NCBI GenBank assembly: GCA_002328625.1
Contig: DCVC01000233.1
Coordinates: 1-6,224 of the forward strand
Source of the DNA: Bacteroidales bacterium UBA2198
Lineage (GTDB): Bacteria; Bacteroidota; Bacteroidia; Bacteroidales; VadinHA17
Reading direction: 5' to 3'
Length of the DNA stretch: 6,224 nt
Made by a program: the position numbers and the translations under genes. Numbering within the stretch: position 1 is the stretch's first letter; each line of letters starts with the position of its first letter. The notes under the pieces were generated by a model that was not told the origin of the DNA, did no database searches, and saw only the letters and a program-made list of their open reading frames with translations. Positions 1 to 6,224 of the stretch are shown here, piece by piece.

Positions 1-6
1 AGATTG

Positions 7-48
7 CGCGTCTCTTTATTTTGACACCGCGTCTCTGCATTTTACATC
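7..48. repeat. Two imperfect 21-bp tandem repeats downstream of the DUF6057-like gene
   Basis: Positions 7-27 and 28-48 are adjacent direct copies. Both begin CGCGTCTCT (9 of 9 identical), then two differing bases, then ATTTT, then an ACA/C tail that aligns once a 1-base shift is allowed. On the minus strand each copy ends in AGAGACGCG. The array lies 8 bp past the stop codon of the membrane-protein gene and may continue off the left edge. The following bases (49-69) show only weak resemblance, starting CCGCATC. There is no hairpin with a T-run that would make it a standard terminator. Elements containing AGAGACGCG-like cores are, from memory, frequent intergenic repeats in some bacterial genomes; that link is inference. 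Confidence 0.6.
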
Positions 49-56
49 CCGCATCA

Positions 57-1835
57 TTATTTAAAATGAAAATAAAACCAGAAGGTGTTGCCGAATTTCT
101 CCTGCATCTTCTGCCTGGCTGATGAGGGATCTTTCCGGGCTTCAATAAAGGCTGCAAAATAGTGGTCAAAACGTGCCAGGGTTTCAGGATTTATGGTAAG
201 TCCGCCCAGTTCAGGGAACACTCTGGTACTATTGTAATATATTAAAGCTGCTTCTTCCAGATGCCGGGGAATACGGGTATAGCCCGATCCCTTCATATTC
301 CTGATGTTATTTACGGCTATCTCAACTTTCTTTGTAAGAAGAAGACCTGCAAGATAATATTCAATAGCCTTTCTGTTATCGGGCTGACCTTCCAGGATAT
401 AAGGCAGATTATTCTGAGGTTCGTTGAACTGGATGAAAAAGTTAGTTCCGGGAAGGATATTCAATTTAGACCCCAGTTCAGGATGTGACCGGATAAGACC
501 GGGTTCATCAACCAGTTTTTCAAGTTCTTTTGCCCATTTCCTGTAGTAAATGGTTTTTTTCAGGATATTGATATATTTCCTGGTCATCCTGTAATCGCCG
601 TTAATGAGGCTGGTCTTTGCCAGCATTTCAATATTTTGAGGCCTGTACCCGTAAACGACCATTTCTTCGTAGGCCCAGCGGTGGGCTTCATTAATCAATC
701 CTATCGAATAATAAAAATAAGCTCCCCTGTTGAGGTGTGCATCACCCCATGGAAGGACAAGCGATCCGGCCCCGAAATCCTGGCTCCCGGAAAAGAGCCT
801 TTCGCAAAGCTGATCAGTTTCGGAAAGAGCGATGTTATAGAAATATTGCCCGATAAGATTTCTTGAAGGCTTCTTTTCGTGGAACATAACAGCTTCATCC
901 CATTTTTCCGAAAAAACCAGCTTCTCAAGCTCCAGAACCCTGGAGGTCTGGGGATTGTATATTCCGGATAATAAATATGCAGTAACAGAAAAAAGAATTA
1001 TGATTGAAATAAATGAATAAATCCGGCCGTTCTGCAGAAGTGGTTTTTTACTGGAAGCAACTTTTGGTAATAAAGGATAGAAAACCATGCAGCCTGTAAG
1101 GATCACGAAAGCTGCCTTGTAAGTATTATTCTCCAAAACCGGCAATGGAGACAAAACAAAGTGTTCAAAAGGCTGCAGAAAGATAAGCTTCCAGGAAACA
1201 AGTACTGAAACGGCTGCAACAATCACTAAAAGAATCGGGAAAAAGTAATTCTGACCGGTTTTCTCCACAGATAAGTTGTGAATGAGGTACATTATCACAA
1301 ATATCAGGGCATAAGCGCCTGCCAGATAATAGAAAAGAGGAAAGAGACACAGGACTATTATCTTGTGGTATTTCCCGGTTGGTGATACCGAAAAAAGGTA
1401 AAAGACCAGGATCATCAGAAATCCAAGATTACACTCCATCATGTGGTAGTAATTAGCCTGCATGAGGAACATAATGAAAGAAGGAACCATAAGTAAAACC
1501 GGTGAGAGAGAATTCCCTGACATCAATCGTCGGTTTACGAAAAACAGGATGATCCCCGGCAAAGTAAGAACCAGGGATACAATAATGGATCCGGAAAACC
1601 TGCCGGCGTAAAATTGTGTAAGGAACCTGGCTGCATATTCGAGCGGACCCCCGGGTCTAATTAAATAGTTATTAAGGTATTCGCCTGAGAAGACAAACAG
1701 GGATTGCGTTTCCTGGAAGAAAAGTACATAATTCCCTAAAAGATAGAAATATACAAATGTCATTAAAAAGAAAAGACCGAGGGAAACATAGATGTCTGAG
1801 TCCCGCACAGGTTTTGATTTCTTCGTTTTACTCAT
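57..1835 (-). CDS. Polytopic membrane protein with helical TPR-like C-terminal half (DUF6057-like)
   Basis: A 592-residue protein of unknown biochemical function. The N-terminal half is strongly hydrophobic, with about eight or nine probable membrane helices at roughly residues 17-36, 81-100, 110-126, 134-150, 158-185 (one or two), 198-219, 239-257 and 272-291. A conserved-looking loop after the first helix holds FFQETQSLF and RPGGPLEY (about residues 39-67). From about residue 295 to the end it is soluble and helix-rich, with alternating aromatic and alanine/leucine positions like tetratricopeptide-type repeats. This architecture, and the QE/PGG loop, match my recollection of the Bacteroidota family DUF6057; that assignment is from memory. 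The start ATG at 1835-1833 overlaps the stop of the upstream haem-propeller gene as ATGA, so the two are probably translationally coupled. A short lysine-rich N-terminus precedes helix 1, and no cleavable signal is evident. The C-terminus ends in aromatic residues (FWFYFHFK). Confidence 0.9.
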   Translation of the reverse strand: MSKTKKSKPVRDSDIYVSLGLFFLMTFVYFYLLGNYVLFFQETQSLFVFSGEYLNNYLIRPGGPLEYAARFLTQFYAGRFSGSIIVSLVLTLPGIILFFVNRRLMSGNSLSPVLLMVPSFIMFLMQANYYHMMECNLGFLMILVFYLFSVSPTGKYHKIIVLCLFPLFYYLAGAYALIFVIMYLIHNLSVEKTGQNYFFPILLVIVAAVSVLVSWKLIFLQPFEHFVLSPLPVLENNTYKAAFVILTGCMVFYPLLPKVASSKKPLLQNGRIYSFISIIILFSVTAYLLSGIYNPQTSRVLELEKLVFSEKWDEAVMFHEKKPSRNLIGQYFYNIALSETDQLCERLFSGSQDFGAGSLVLPWGDAHLNRGAYFYYSIGLINEAHRWAYEEMVVYGYRPQNIEMLAKTSLINGDYRMTRKYINILKKTIYYRKWAKELEKLVDEPGLIRSHPELGSKLNILPGTNFFIQFNEPQNNLPYILEGQPDNRKAIEYYLAGLLLTKKVEIAVNNIRNMKGSGYTRIPRHLEEAALIYYNSTRVFPELGGLTINPETLARFDHYFAAFIEARKDPSSARQKMQEKFGNTFWFYFHFK

Positions 1836-3406
1836 TCATGAATTGGTCTTTTATTTTCTTCAGGACTGACATCAGGTTTCGCACGTGCCGGACCAGTACC
1901 CGGCGGATTTCCGGATCCGGCCTTTAATGGTTCCTGCCTCGATGCACCGGCGAAATCTCTCGGATTAAGCTTTATCTTACCGGTAACAAATTCCGGAATA
2001 TTAAAGGAAAGCAGCATCCGGTCATATAGTTTAGGATCTTTCTGAGGCATAACAAATTCTTTTCCCTGGTTTCCGTCAGAGTCGACATAAGCAAAGAAGG
2101 GTCTGGCACTTCTGCCGTCTATCCTTTTACTGCTGAAAACCAGCCACCTGCCATTGACTGACCATGTGTGGTAGCTTTCCGTTTCTTCGCTGTTTATGTT
2201 CATCTTTTCCGTTGTACCTTTTTGCAGGTCAAGCAAGTAGAGATCAGCCTCCCTGTGCCAGATTGGAAAGGTACCATAATCATGTAGTGTAAAAACAAGG
2301 TATTTCCCGTCAGGTGATATCCGCGGGAAAGATGCGCTTTTCTTTATTTCCGAAGCATTGAAAACAACTTCTGTTTCACCGAAAGACCTGTTTTCGGGAT
2401 CAAAGGATTTTCTTGCAAGGTCATAATGTGTATTAAGAATCTGTTCCAGCTCCGGACTTGTGCTGTTAATGACCTGCTGAGCCCTGCAGAAGTATAAATA
2501 TCTGCCATCGGGTGACCAGGATGGAAAGGTCTGAAGATATCTGGTCGTGTCGTTGCCGGTGATGCTGATTATTTCATTTTCTTTCCTGTCGTAAAGTATA
2601 AGCGATGATACAAGGTCAAAAACTTCAATATTCATTCCCGGTTGAGAATAAAAACTCTGTCTTACCTGGTTGGATGAAAATGCCACATATTCCCCGCCGG
2701 GATGCCATGACGGATAAGTTGCTCCGCCCGGCATTTCATCTATCTTTGGGTCTGTTCTGGTAATAGTCCCATCCTCAACAAAATATGTCCCTCCCAGCGA
2801 ACCTCTTATATGAATCATAAACCTGTCGGCCCTGTTACTGTTGAATGAGTGACAATTGGCGCAATTCTTTTCCATTATACGGTTTTCGATCAACGGTTTT
2901 TCCTCGAAGCTTTCAATGGATCTCTGAACGATCTTAATGTCTGACCAGCTATAGTAACCCGGATGAATTAATCTGTATGTCAGGTATGGATCTATAGGTT
3001 CTCCGGATACATGCATGTATAAAGGTTCATATTCGCTCATATTTTTCCCGGCATCAGTTATCGAACAGATCTGGATTTTTAATTTACTCCCATGAGAATT
3101 TGCAAGCAGTTTCTTCCATTTTCTTACAGGAAACCTTACAATTCCATTCCGTGAATTTATCCTGATCTGATATTCCGAAGTTCCGGATGAGGCAATAACT
3201 TTAAAAAGGCTCCCCTCTTCTTTAATGTAAAAATTCATCGGGGCTATATTTGGAGGGATGGTTACGCCTGAATAGTCTGGTTCAATGACAGGCAAAAGTC
3301 CTGTTTTAAGGGTATCATAGCTGATGTCGGTTTTGCAGCTTATGCATAACAACAGGCCTGAAAAGGATACTACTAATAATTGCTCCCTCCTTCTTCCTGG
3401 TCTCAT
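1832..3406 (-). CDS. TolB-like PD40 beta-propeller lipoprotein with a c-type haem motif
   Basis: A 524-residue probable cell-envelope lipoprotein. An arginine-rich start (MRPGRRREQ) is followed by a hydrophobic stretch and a lipobox-like CISC, with Cys24 the likely lipidated residue; the -3 position is Cys rather than the usual Leu. Residues about 45-135 look like a beta-rich, Ig-like domain. A single haem-binding CxxCH motif lies at 182-186 (C182, C185, H186), followed by an HIRGSLGGT segment. From about residue 228 there are PD40 (WD40-like, TolB-type) blades: YPSWHPGGEYVAFSS near 231, FPSWSPDGRYLYF near 294, FPRISPDGKYLVFT near 359 and SYHTWSVNGRWLVFSS near 411. The C-terminal ~40 residues (485-524) are rich in Pro, Gly and charged residues and probably disordered. 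From memory, Bacteroidota proteins with NCxNCHSF plus PD40 repeats are often labelled TolB-like or 'cytochrome c biosynthesis' proteins; no reaction is known to me. The ATG at 3406 directly precedes the signal peptide. The gene shares ATGA with the next gene. Confidence 0.88.
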   Translation of the reverse strand: MRPGRRREQLLVVSFSGLLLCISCKTDISYDTLKTGLLPVIEPDYSGVTIPPNIAPMNFYIKEEGSLFKVIASSGTSEYQIRINSRNGIVRFPVRKWKKLLANSHGSKLKIQICSITDAGKNMSEYEPLYMHVSGEPIDPYLTYRLIHPGYYSWSDIKIVQRSIESFEEKPLIENRIMEKNCANCHSFNSNRADRFMIHIRGSLGGTYFVEDGTITRTDPKIDEMPGGATYPSWHPGGEYVAFSSNQVRQSFYSQPGMNIEVFDLVSSLILYDRKENEIISITGNDTTRYLQTFPSWSPDGRYLYFCRAQQVINSTSPELEQILNTHYDLARKSFDPENRSFGETEVVFNASEIKKSASFPRISPDGKYLVFTLHDYGTFPIWHREADLYLLDLQKGTTEKMNINSEETESYHTWSVNGRWLVFSSKRIDGRSARPFFAYVDSDGNQGKEFVMPQKDPKLYDRMLLSFNIPEFVTGKIKLNPRDFAGASRQEPLKAGSGNPPGTGPARAKPDVSPEENKRPIHE

Positions 3407-3458
3407 TCAGATAAATCAGTTCTGTTTATAACTTTGGACTATGACCTTACTTACCAAT

Positions 3459-3474
3459 AGTATTAATCAATACT
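3459..3474. repeat. Small inverted repeat upstream of the haem-propeller gene
   Basis: The arms AGTATT (3459-3464) and AATACT (3469-3474) are perfectly complementary around a 4-base AATC spacer. An 8-bp perfect palindrome, TTGCGCAA, follows directly at 3474-3481. Both lie in the 117-bp gap (3407-3523) between the SusD remnant and the start of the haem-propeller gene, about 55-75 bp upstream of that start. That position suits an operator or promoter element. The arms are short and AT-rich, so chance is a real alternative. No T-run follows on either strand to suggest a terminator. The rest of the gap holds no frame with recognisable coding content. Confidence 0.3.
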
Positions 3475-3523
3475 TGCGCAATAAAGGTAGGGATTTATTT
3501 TAAACCGGCTTATCTGTTCTGTT

Positions 3524-3745
3524 TCAATCTTCCTTTGCTGAGGTCGATCTGAAATAGGAAGATGCAGTAACGCCATCAAGCAATGAATAAGCTCCGGTCA
3601 GCAGTGCATCAATATCCTTTTCATTTGCCAGAACAAATTGATTTAATTCATCACCCGGCCTGACATCAAGAAAATCGTTACTACATGAAATAAATAGTTC
3701 ATGGGATATAAAGATCAGGATCACCGGCAAACCGAATCTTCTCAT
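3524..3745 (-). pseudogene. Truncated N-terminus of a SusD/RagB-type outer-membrane lipoprotein
   Basis: This 73-codon frame begins with a signal peptide and a lipobox-like FISC (Cys21 is the likely lipidated residue). It continues with NDFLDVRPGDELNQ and then ALLTGAYSLLDG, the characteristic opening of SusD/RagB proteins (Cys, short linker, FLDvxP, then the first helix with GAYS). SusD proteins bind glycans or other nutrients at the cell surface together with a SusC TonB-dependent channel and are usually about 450-600 residues long. Here the frame ends at TGA (3526-3524) after SAKED. The 117 bp that follow, read in all three minus-strand frames, show no continuation. No SusC C-terminus is visible upstream; a normal susD directly follows susC. 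It is best read as a remnant left by deletion or rearrangement. A functional 73-residue lipoprotein cannot be excluded but is less likely. Confidence 0.8.
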
Positions 3746-3796
3746 AAAACTCTTTCTACCTGTTTCTGTACAATTGAGACCGTTAAAGTTACATCA

Positions 3797-3831
3797 TTTC
3801 TTCAAATGTTTATTTTGTTATATTTTTATAA
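3797..3831 (+). promoter_or_regulatory. Candidate Bacteroidota-type promoter for the + strand lipoprotein
   Basis: TATATTTT at 3819-3826 matches the Bacteroidota -7 consensus TAnnTTTG except for the last base. A TTTC at 3797-3800, 18 bases upstream, is one mismatch from the -33 element TTTG. Transcription would begin near 3832, just ahead of the ATGs at 3842 and 3848. The same AT-rich stretch contains a small inverted repeat (TTATA, TTTT spacer, TATAA, 3818-3831). Such matches are common in AT-rich DNA, so this is only a plausible site. Confidence 0.3.
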
Positions 3832-3847
3832 TTTCATCGGAATGATC

Positions 3848-4372
3848 ATGAGAAACTATTTCTTATTAATTCTTGCAGGTTTTATTACAGCCTGTTCACA
3901 AGATACTGGAGCAGAACGGACGGATAATACACCAGATAAAAAAATCATAAAGCAGGTCACAGCTATTGCGGTTAAGTATGCAACGGACCAATTGAAGAAT
4001 CCAAATAAGATAGTTGAGAGTGATGGCACCATAATCATTAACGATGACCAGAAAAGATATGTCATTGAACCCCGGAGAATTATCACCGGAATGATTGACA
4101 AAGATCAATACAAAGATGCATTAATATCAATTGACACTTACCATGGGTCGTATCAGGCTGTCAGTGAACAACTTATCATTATTAAACAGGGAGGAAAATT
4201 CATTCTGGCTATAGCATTGGAATCGGATATGAAGATCCTTGCAATAAAAGACGGGATAATAACAGCTGAAGTTCCGACGCATTCGCGTAACTCTCCATTG
4301 TTTAATTGTCCGTCGTGCAGAGAGGTTGTTAACTATCAGTTCAGGTTGGGAGAACTTATCAGAATGGAATAG
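3848..4372 (+). CDS. Small predicted lipoprotein of unknown function
   Basis: I do not recognise a named family. From the ATG at 3848 the product has 174 residues. A short signal peptide, MRNYFLLILAGF, leads to a canonical lipobox ITAC with Cys16 as the lipidated residue, so the mature protein should be anchored in the envelope. After a polar linker comes a mixed alpha/beta domain (about 31-174) that is basic and lacks membrane segments. Near the C-terminus is NCPSC (153-157), a CxxC pair that might bind a metal or form a disulfide. The segment GMIDKDQYKDALISI (81-95) faintly resembles a degenerate calcium-loop/VCBS motif; that is inference. An in-frame ATG at 3842 adds two residues and is an alternative start. 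The open frame reaches back to 3701, but that extension would bury the signal peptide and read across the SusD remnant, so I reject it. The gene is divergent from the SusD remnant and convergent with the ASPIC gene. Confidence 0.82.
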   Translation: MRNYFLLILAGFITACSQDTGAERTDNTPDKKIIKQVTAIAVKYATDQLKNPNKIVESDGTIIINDDQKRYVIEPRRIITGMIDKDQYKDALISIDTYHGSYQAVSEQLIIIKQGGKFILAIALESDMKILAIKDGIITAEVPTHSRNSPLFNCPSCREVVNYQFRLGELIRME

Positions 4373-6224
4373 GGGGTTTATATTCATAGACCAGGGTTTT
4401 TCCTCTGTTAATGCCTGCCACGACCAATGGTTTATCCCCAGAAAACCATATCAGCGACTCCACCATTCCCTGAAGCAACATCCCGCTTTCAGATGGCGGC
4501 ACTACTTCGAAAGAGGCATTTTTATTGTTTAGCAGGATCATACCTTTGTCAGCATCATAATATCCGGTTCCAACATCATAAGTATGGTCATTCCCTGCAG
4601 TAATTACATCAGGATATCCATCATTATTCAGATCGTGAACAATCATCTTCTTAACAGGAGAAACCTGAAGGGATCGTGGTAGTTTTTCCCACCTGAATCT
4701 ATCTCTGTCATTCCAAAGAATGTAACTTGATGTTGTATTAACTTTCAGTTTAGATTCCAGTCTTTTAAATATGTCTTCATAGATAATATCATGAATGGTG
4801 GCATAACTGAAAGACGTGTAATCGCTGAATGTTGTCCGGAAGAATGAAGTCTGTGCAGAAAGTTCATCACGGTAATTTACCGGATACTCTTTCATCTTAT
4901 CATTCTGATCTTTCCAATAGGCAGTTATAACGGGATCAATATTGTCGTCCAGGTCCAGATCGATGACATAAAGATTTAAAGGATATATATCGTTAACCGT
5001 GAACCGGTGATTATCACCAAGATTACCGACAATATAATCATCATCACCATCCAGGTCAAAATCTCCGGCAGCCAGAGAGTACCAGATACCATGGCGGGAC
5101 TCAAGTTCAGGTATGTTCTGGAGGATCAGTTCTTTTCCCTGATTGTTTTTCAGGACCGCAAGAGAATTCCATTCACGTGCAATAATAAGGTCCTCCCATC
5201 CGTCTCCGTCATAATCGCTCCAAATGGCATCAGTTACCATTCCCAGGTCAAAGCCATTTGATATGCCTGTTGTAAGACTGCCACTTTCATTTATTATTAA
5301 CCATGAATTATCTGCATAAGGGAACCTGCCTTTTTTAATCCGGGCGGCTATAAAAAGGTCAATATCGCCGTCATGATCAAAATCGAATGGCCGCACAACT
5401 GAGGCGGGAAACGAGGGTAACGGAAGATTTATTCGTGTAAAAATGCCATTGTTATTTTCGTACAGGTAGTGTCGATATTCATCTTCCCCCGGATTTTCAT
5501 ATCCTCCTGTTATGGCAATAATATCATTATCTCCGTCACCCTCAATATCAAGTACCGCCAGTCCAGCCTCGGAAAACTCCTTATATGTGGTCAATCCTTC
5601 AAATTTCGCCTCCTCAAACAGATCTCCCCTCCTTAGAAAAACAGTTGTCGGAAGAGTATTGGTAGAACCTATAATAAGATCCTCCACACCATCGCCGTCA
5701 ATATCCCCTTTTGCCATACATGGGCCAATCTGGGAAAATTTATGAGGGATTATTTTCTGATTTAGCGCAAAATCGATAAAATCAGTTTGCCGGTGACTGT
5801 AATCCACAATGTTGTCAGCTTTCTTAAACAGGAAATTCTTTCGCCTCGTACTTTCCATATCTTTTTCTGATTCCGCTGAAACTGATTCATTTATTACAAT
5901 TGTCTGATTGGCAATCAGGTTCCTTTTTACTGTTATATTACCGCTTGCCGGCCAGGTAATTTTAACAGAATCTATTAAAGTGTTATTTGATATCCCGAAA
6001 TGAATAACCGGATCAACTGAGGATGCGTATCCTCTTGTAATAAAATGCTCGTTAAACTGGTATTTGCCATTGGTCCATAATTCAACTTTTGCACCCAGGG
6101 CCATTGTGTTTCCTGTTTTTCCAATCAGTTTTATTTTCAAATAATTAGCCTTTCTACCTGATCTTTCCATCGTGTAATTACGATAAACAAAGGCTTCGTC
6201 ATTCAGATTATTGGTAACATAATC
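4359..6224 (-). CDS. ASPIC/UnbV domain protein with seven FG-GAP/VCBS repeats (5' end outside the window)
   Basis: This is the C-terminal part of a large, probably secreted or surface protein. The frame is open to the right edge: 18 further codons (DYVTNNLNDEAFVYRNYT) precede the Met at 6170, so that Met is internal. Those residues resemble the end of an N-terminal FG-GAP repeat (DYVTNNLND, then YRN). Counting from the Met at 6170, the ASPIC/UnbV domain covers about residues 8-95 (GAKVELW, then TRGYASSVDPVIHFGI and VKITWP). Seven Asp-rich calcium-loop motifs of the DxDxDGxxD type follow at 156, 208, 263, 319, 370, 404 and 513, consistent with a seven-bladed integrin-like propeller. The sixth (DLDLDDNID) lacks the Gly, and the seventh (DLNNDGYPD) has Asn at the third position. 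The family is related to vertebrate CRTAC1; in Bacteroidota such genes often sit beside SusC/SusD pairs, with roles presumed to be binding or adhesion. There is no catalytic motif. Its stop overlaps the + strand lipoprotein by 14 bp. Confidence 0.92.
   Translation of the reverse strand, partial: DYVTNNLNDEAFVYRNYTMERSGRKANYLKIKLIGKTGNTMALGAKVELWTNGKYQFNEHFITRGYASSVDPVIHFGISNNTLIDSVKITWPASGNITVKRNLIANQTIVINESVSAESEKDMESTRRKNFLFKKADNIVDYSHRQTDFIDFALNQKIIPHKFSQIGPCMAKGDIDGDGVEDLIIGSTNTLPTTVFLRRGDLFEEAKFEGLTTYKEFSEAGLAVLDIEGDGDNDIIAITGGYENPGEDEYRHYLYENNNGIFTRINLPLPSFPASVVRPFDFDHDGDIDLFIAARIKKGRFPYADNSWLIINESGSLTTGISNGFDLGMVTDAIWSDYDGDGWEDLIIAREWNSLAVLKNNQGKELILQNIPELESRHGIWYSLAAGDFDLDGDDDYIVGNLGDNHRFTVNDIYPLNLYVIDLDLDDNIDPVITAYWKDQNDKMKEYPVNYRDELSAQTSFFRTTFSDYTSFSYATIHDIIYEDIFKRLESKLKVNTTSSYILWNDRDRFRWEKLPRSLQVSPVKKMIVHDLNNDGYPDVITAGNDHTYDVGTGYYDADKGMILLNNKNASFEVVPPSESGMLLQGMVESLIWFSGDKPLVVAGINRGKTLVYEYKPPIPF

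Noticed and set aside
1..56. CRISPR array from the short direct repeats
   Set aside because: The units abut with no spacers, there are only two clear copies, and no cas gene is present.
3429..3436. Perfect TAACTTTG match to the Bacteroidota -7 promoter element on the + strand
   Set aside because: No TTG/TTTG lies at the right distance upstream, and no + strand gene follows closely; the next starts more than 400 bp away.
3407..3523. Continuation of the SusD gene by frameshift past the TGA
   Set aside because: Translation of all three minus-strand frames gives short, stop-interrupted peptides with no SusD character.
3784..3791. TAACTTTA, a near-match -7 element on the minus strand ahead of the SusD remnant
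   Set aside because: The nearest TTTG upstream on that strand is only about 11 bp away, too close for a -33 element.
3701..3847. Longer N-terminal form of the + strand lipoprotein starting at ATG 3701
   Set aside because: It would put about 49 residues ahead of a clear signal peptide and lipobox and run antisense through the SusD remnant. The start at 3848 (or 3842) gives a proper lipoprotein.
5007..5745. Open + strand frames of about 75-85 codons lying antisense within the ASPIC/FG-GAP gene
   Set aside because: They mirror the Asp-rich repeats of the minus-strand gene (Ser/Ile-rich translations) and have no independent coding signs.
6168..6170. ATG at 6170 as the true start of the ASPIC/FG-GAP gene
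   Set aside because: The frame stays open to the window edge and the 18 upstream codons resemble FG-GAP family sequence, so this Met is internal.

Overview
The window looks like a chromosomal accessory region from a member of the Bacteroidota. Three things point there: the start of a SusD/RagB-type lipoprotein, a large ASPIC/UnbV plus FG-GAP (VCBS) repeat protein of the kind found beside SusC/SusD pairs, and a TolB-like (PD40) lipoprotein followed by a DUF6057-like membrane protein. Genes lack obvious Shine-Dalgarno sites and intergenic DNA is AT-rich, which also fits. I cannot name a genus from this sequence.

Layout, read along the minus strand, on which four of the five genes lie. (1) 6224-4359 is a partial gene entering from beyond the right edge. 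It encodes an ASPIC/UnbV domain followed by seven calcium-binding FG-GAP/VCBS motifs. (2) 4372-3848 carries a small lipoprotein on the opposite (+) strand. Its 3' end overlaps gene 1 tail-to-tail by 14 bp. (3) 3745-3524 is the first ~70 codons of a susD-like gene, cut short by a stop, with no susC upstream and no susD remainder downstream. (4) 3406-1832 is a lipoprotein with a CxxCH haem motif and a PD40 beta-propeller. (5) 1835-57 is a polytopic membrane protein with a helical, TPR-like C-terminal half. Its start overlaps the stop of gene 4 (ATGA). (6) Two imperfect 21-bp tandem repeats lie just past the end of gene 5 and may continue off the left edge.

Genes 4 and 5 almost certainly form a translationally coupled pair, probably a haem/propeller lipoprotein in the cell envelope and an integral membrane partner. 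The ASPIC protein and the SusD remnant suggest that the surroundings were once an outer-membrane glycan or nutrient uptake locus that has been eroded or rearranged, with the + strand lipoprotein now lying in the breach. The most unusual items are the coupled haem-propeller/membrane pair of unknown function and the broken SusD locus. I see no RNA genes, CRISPR array, transposase or integrase, and no intergenic gap exceeds about 120 bp.
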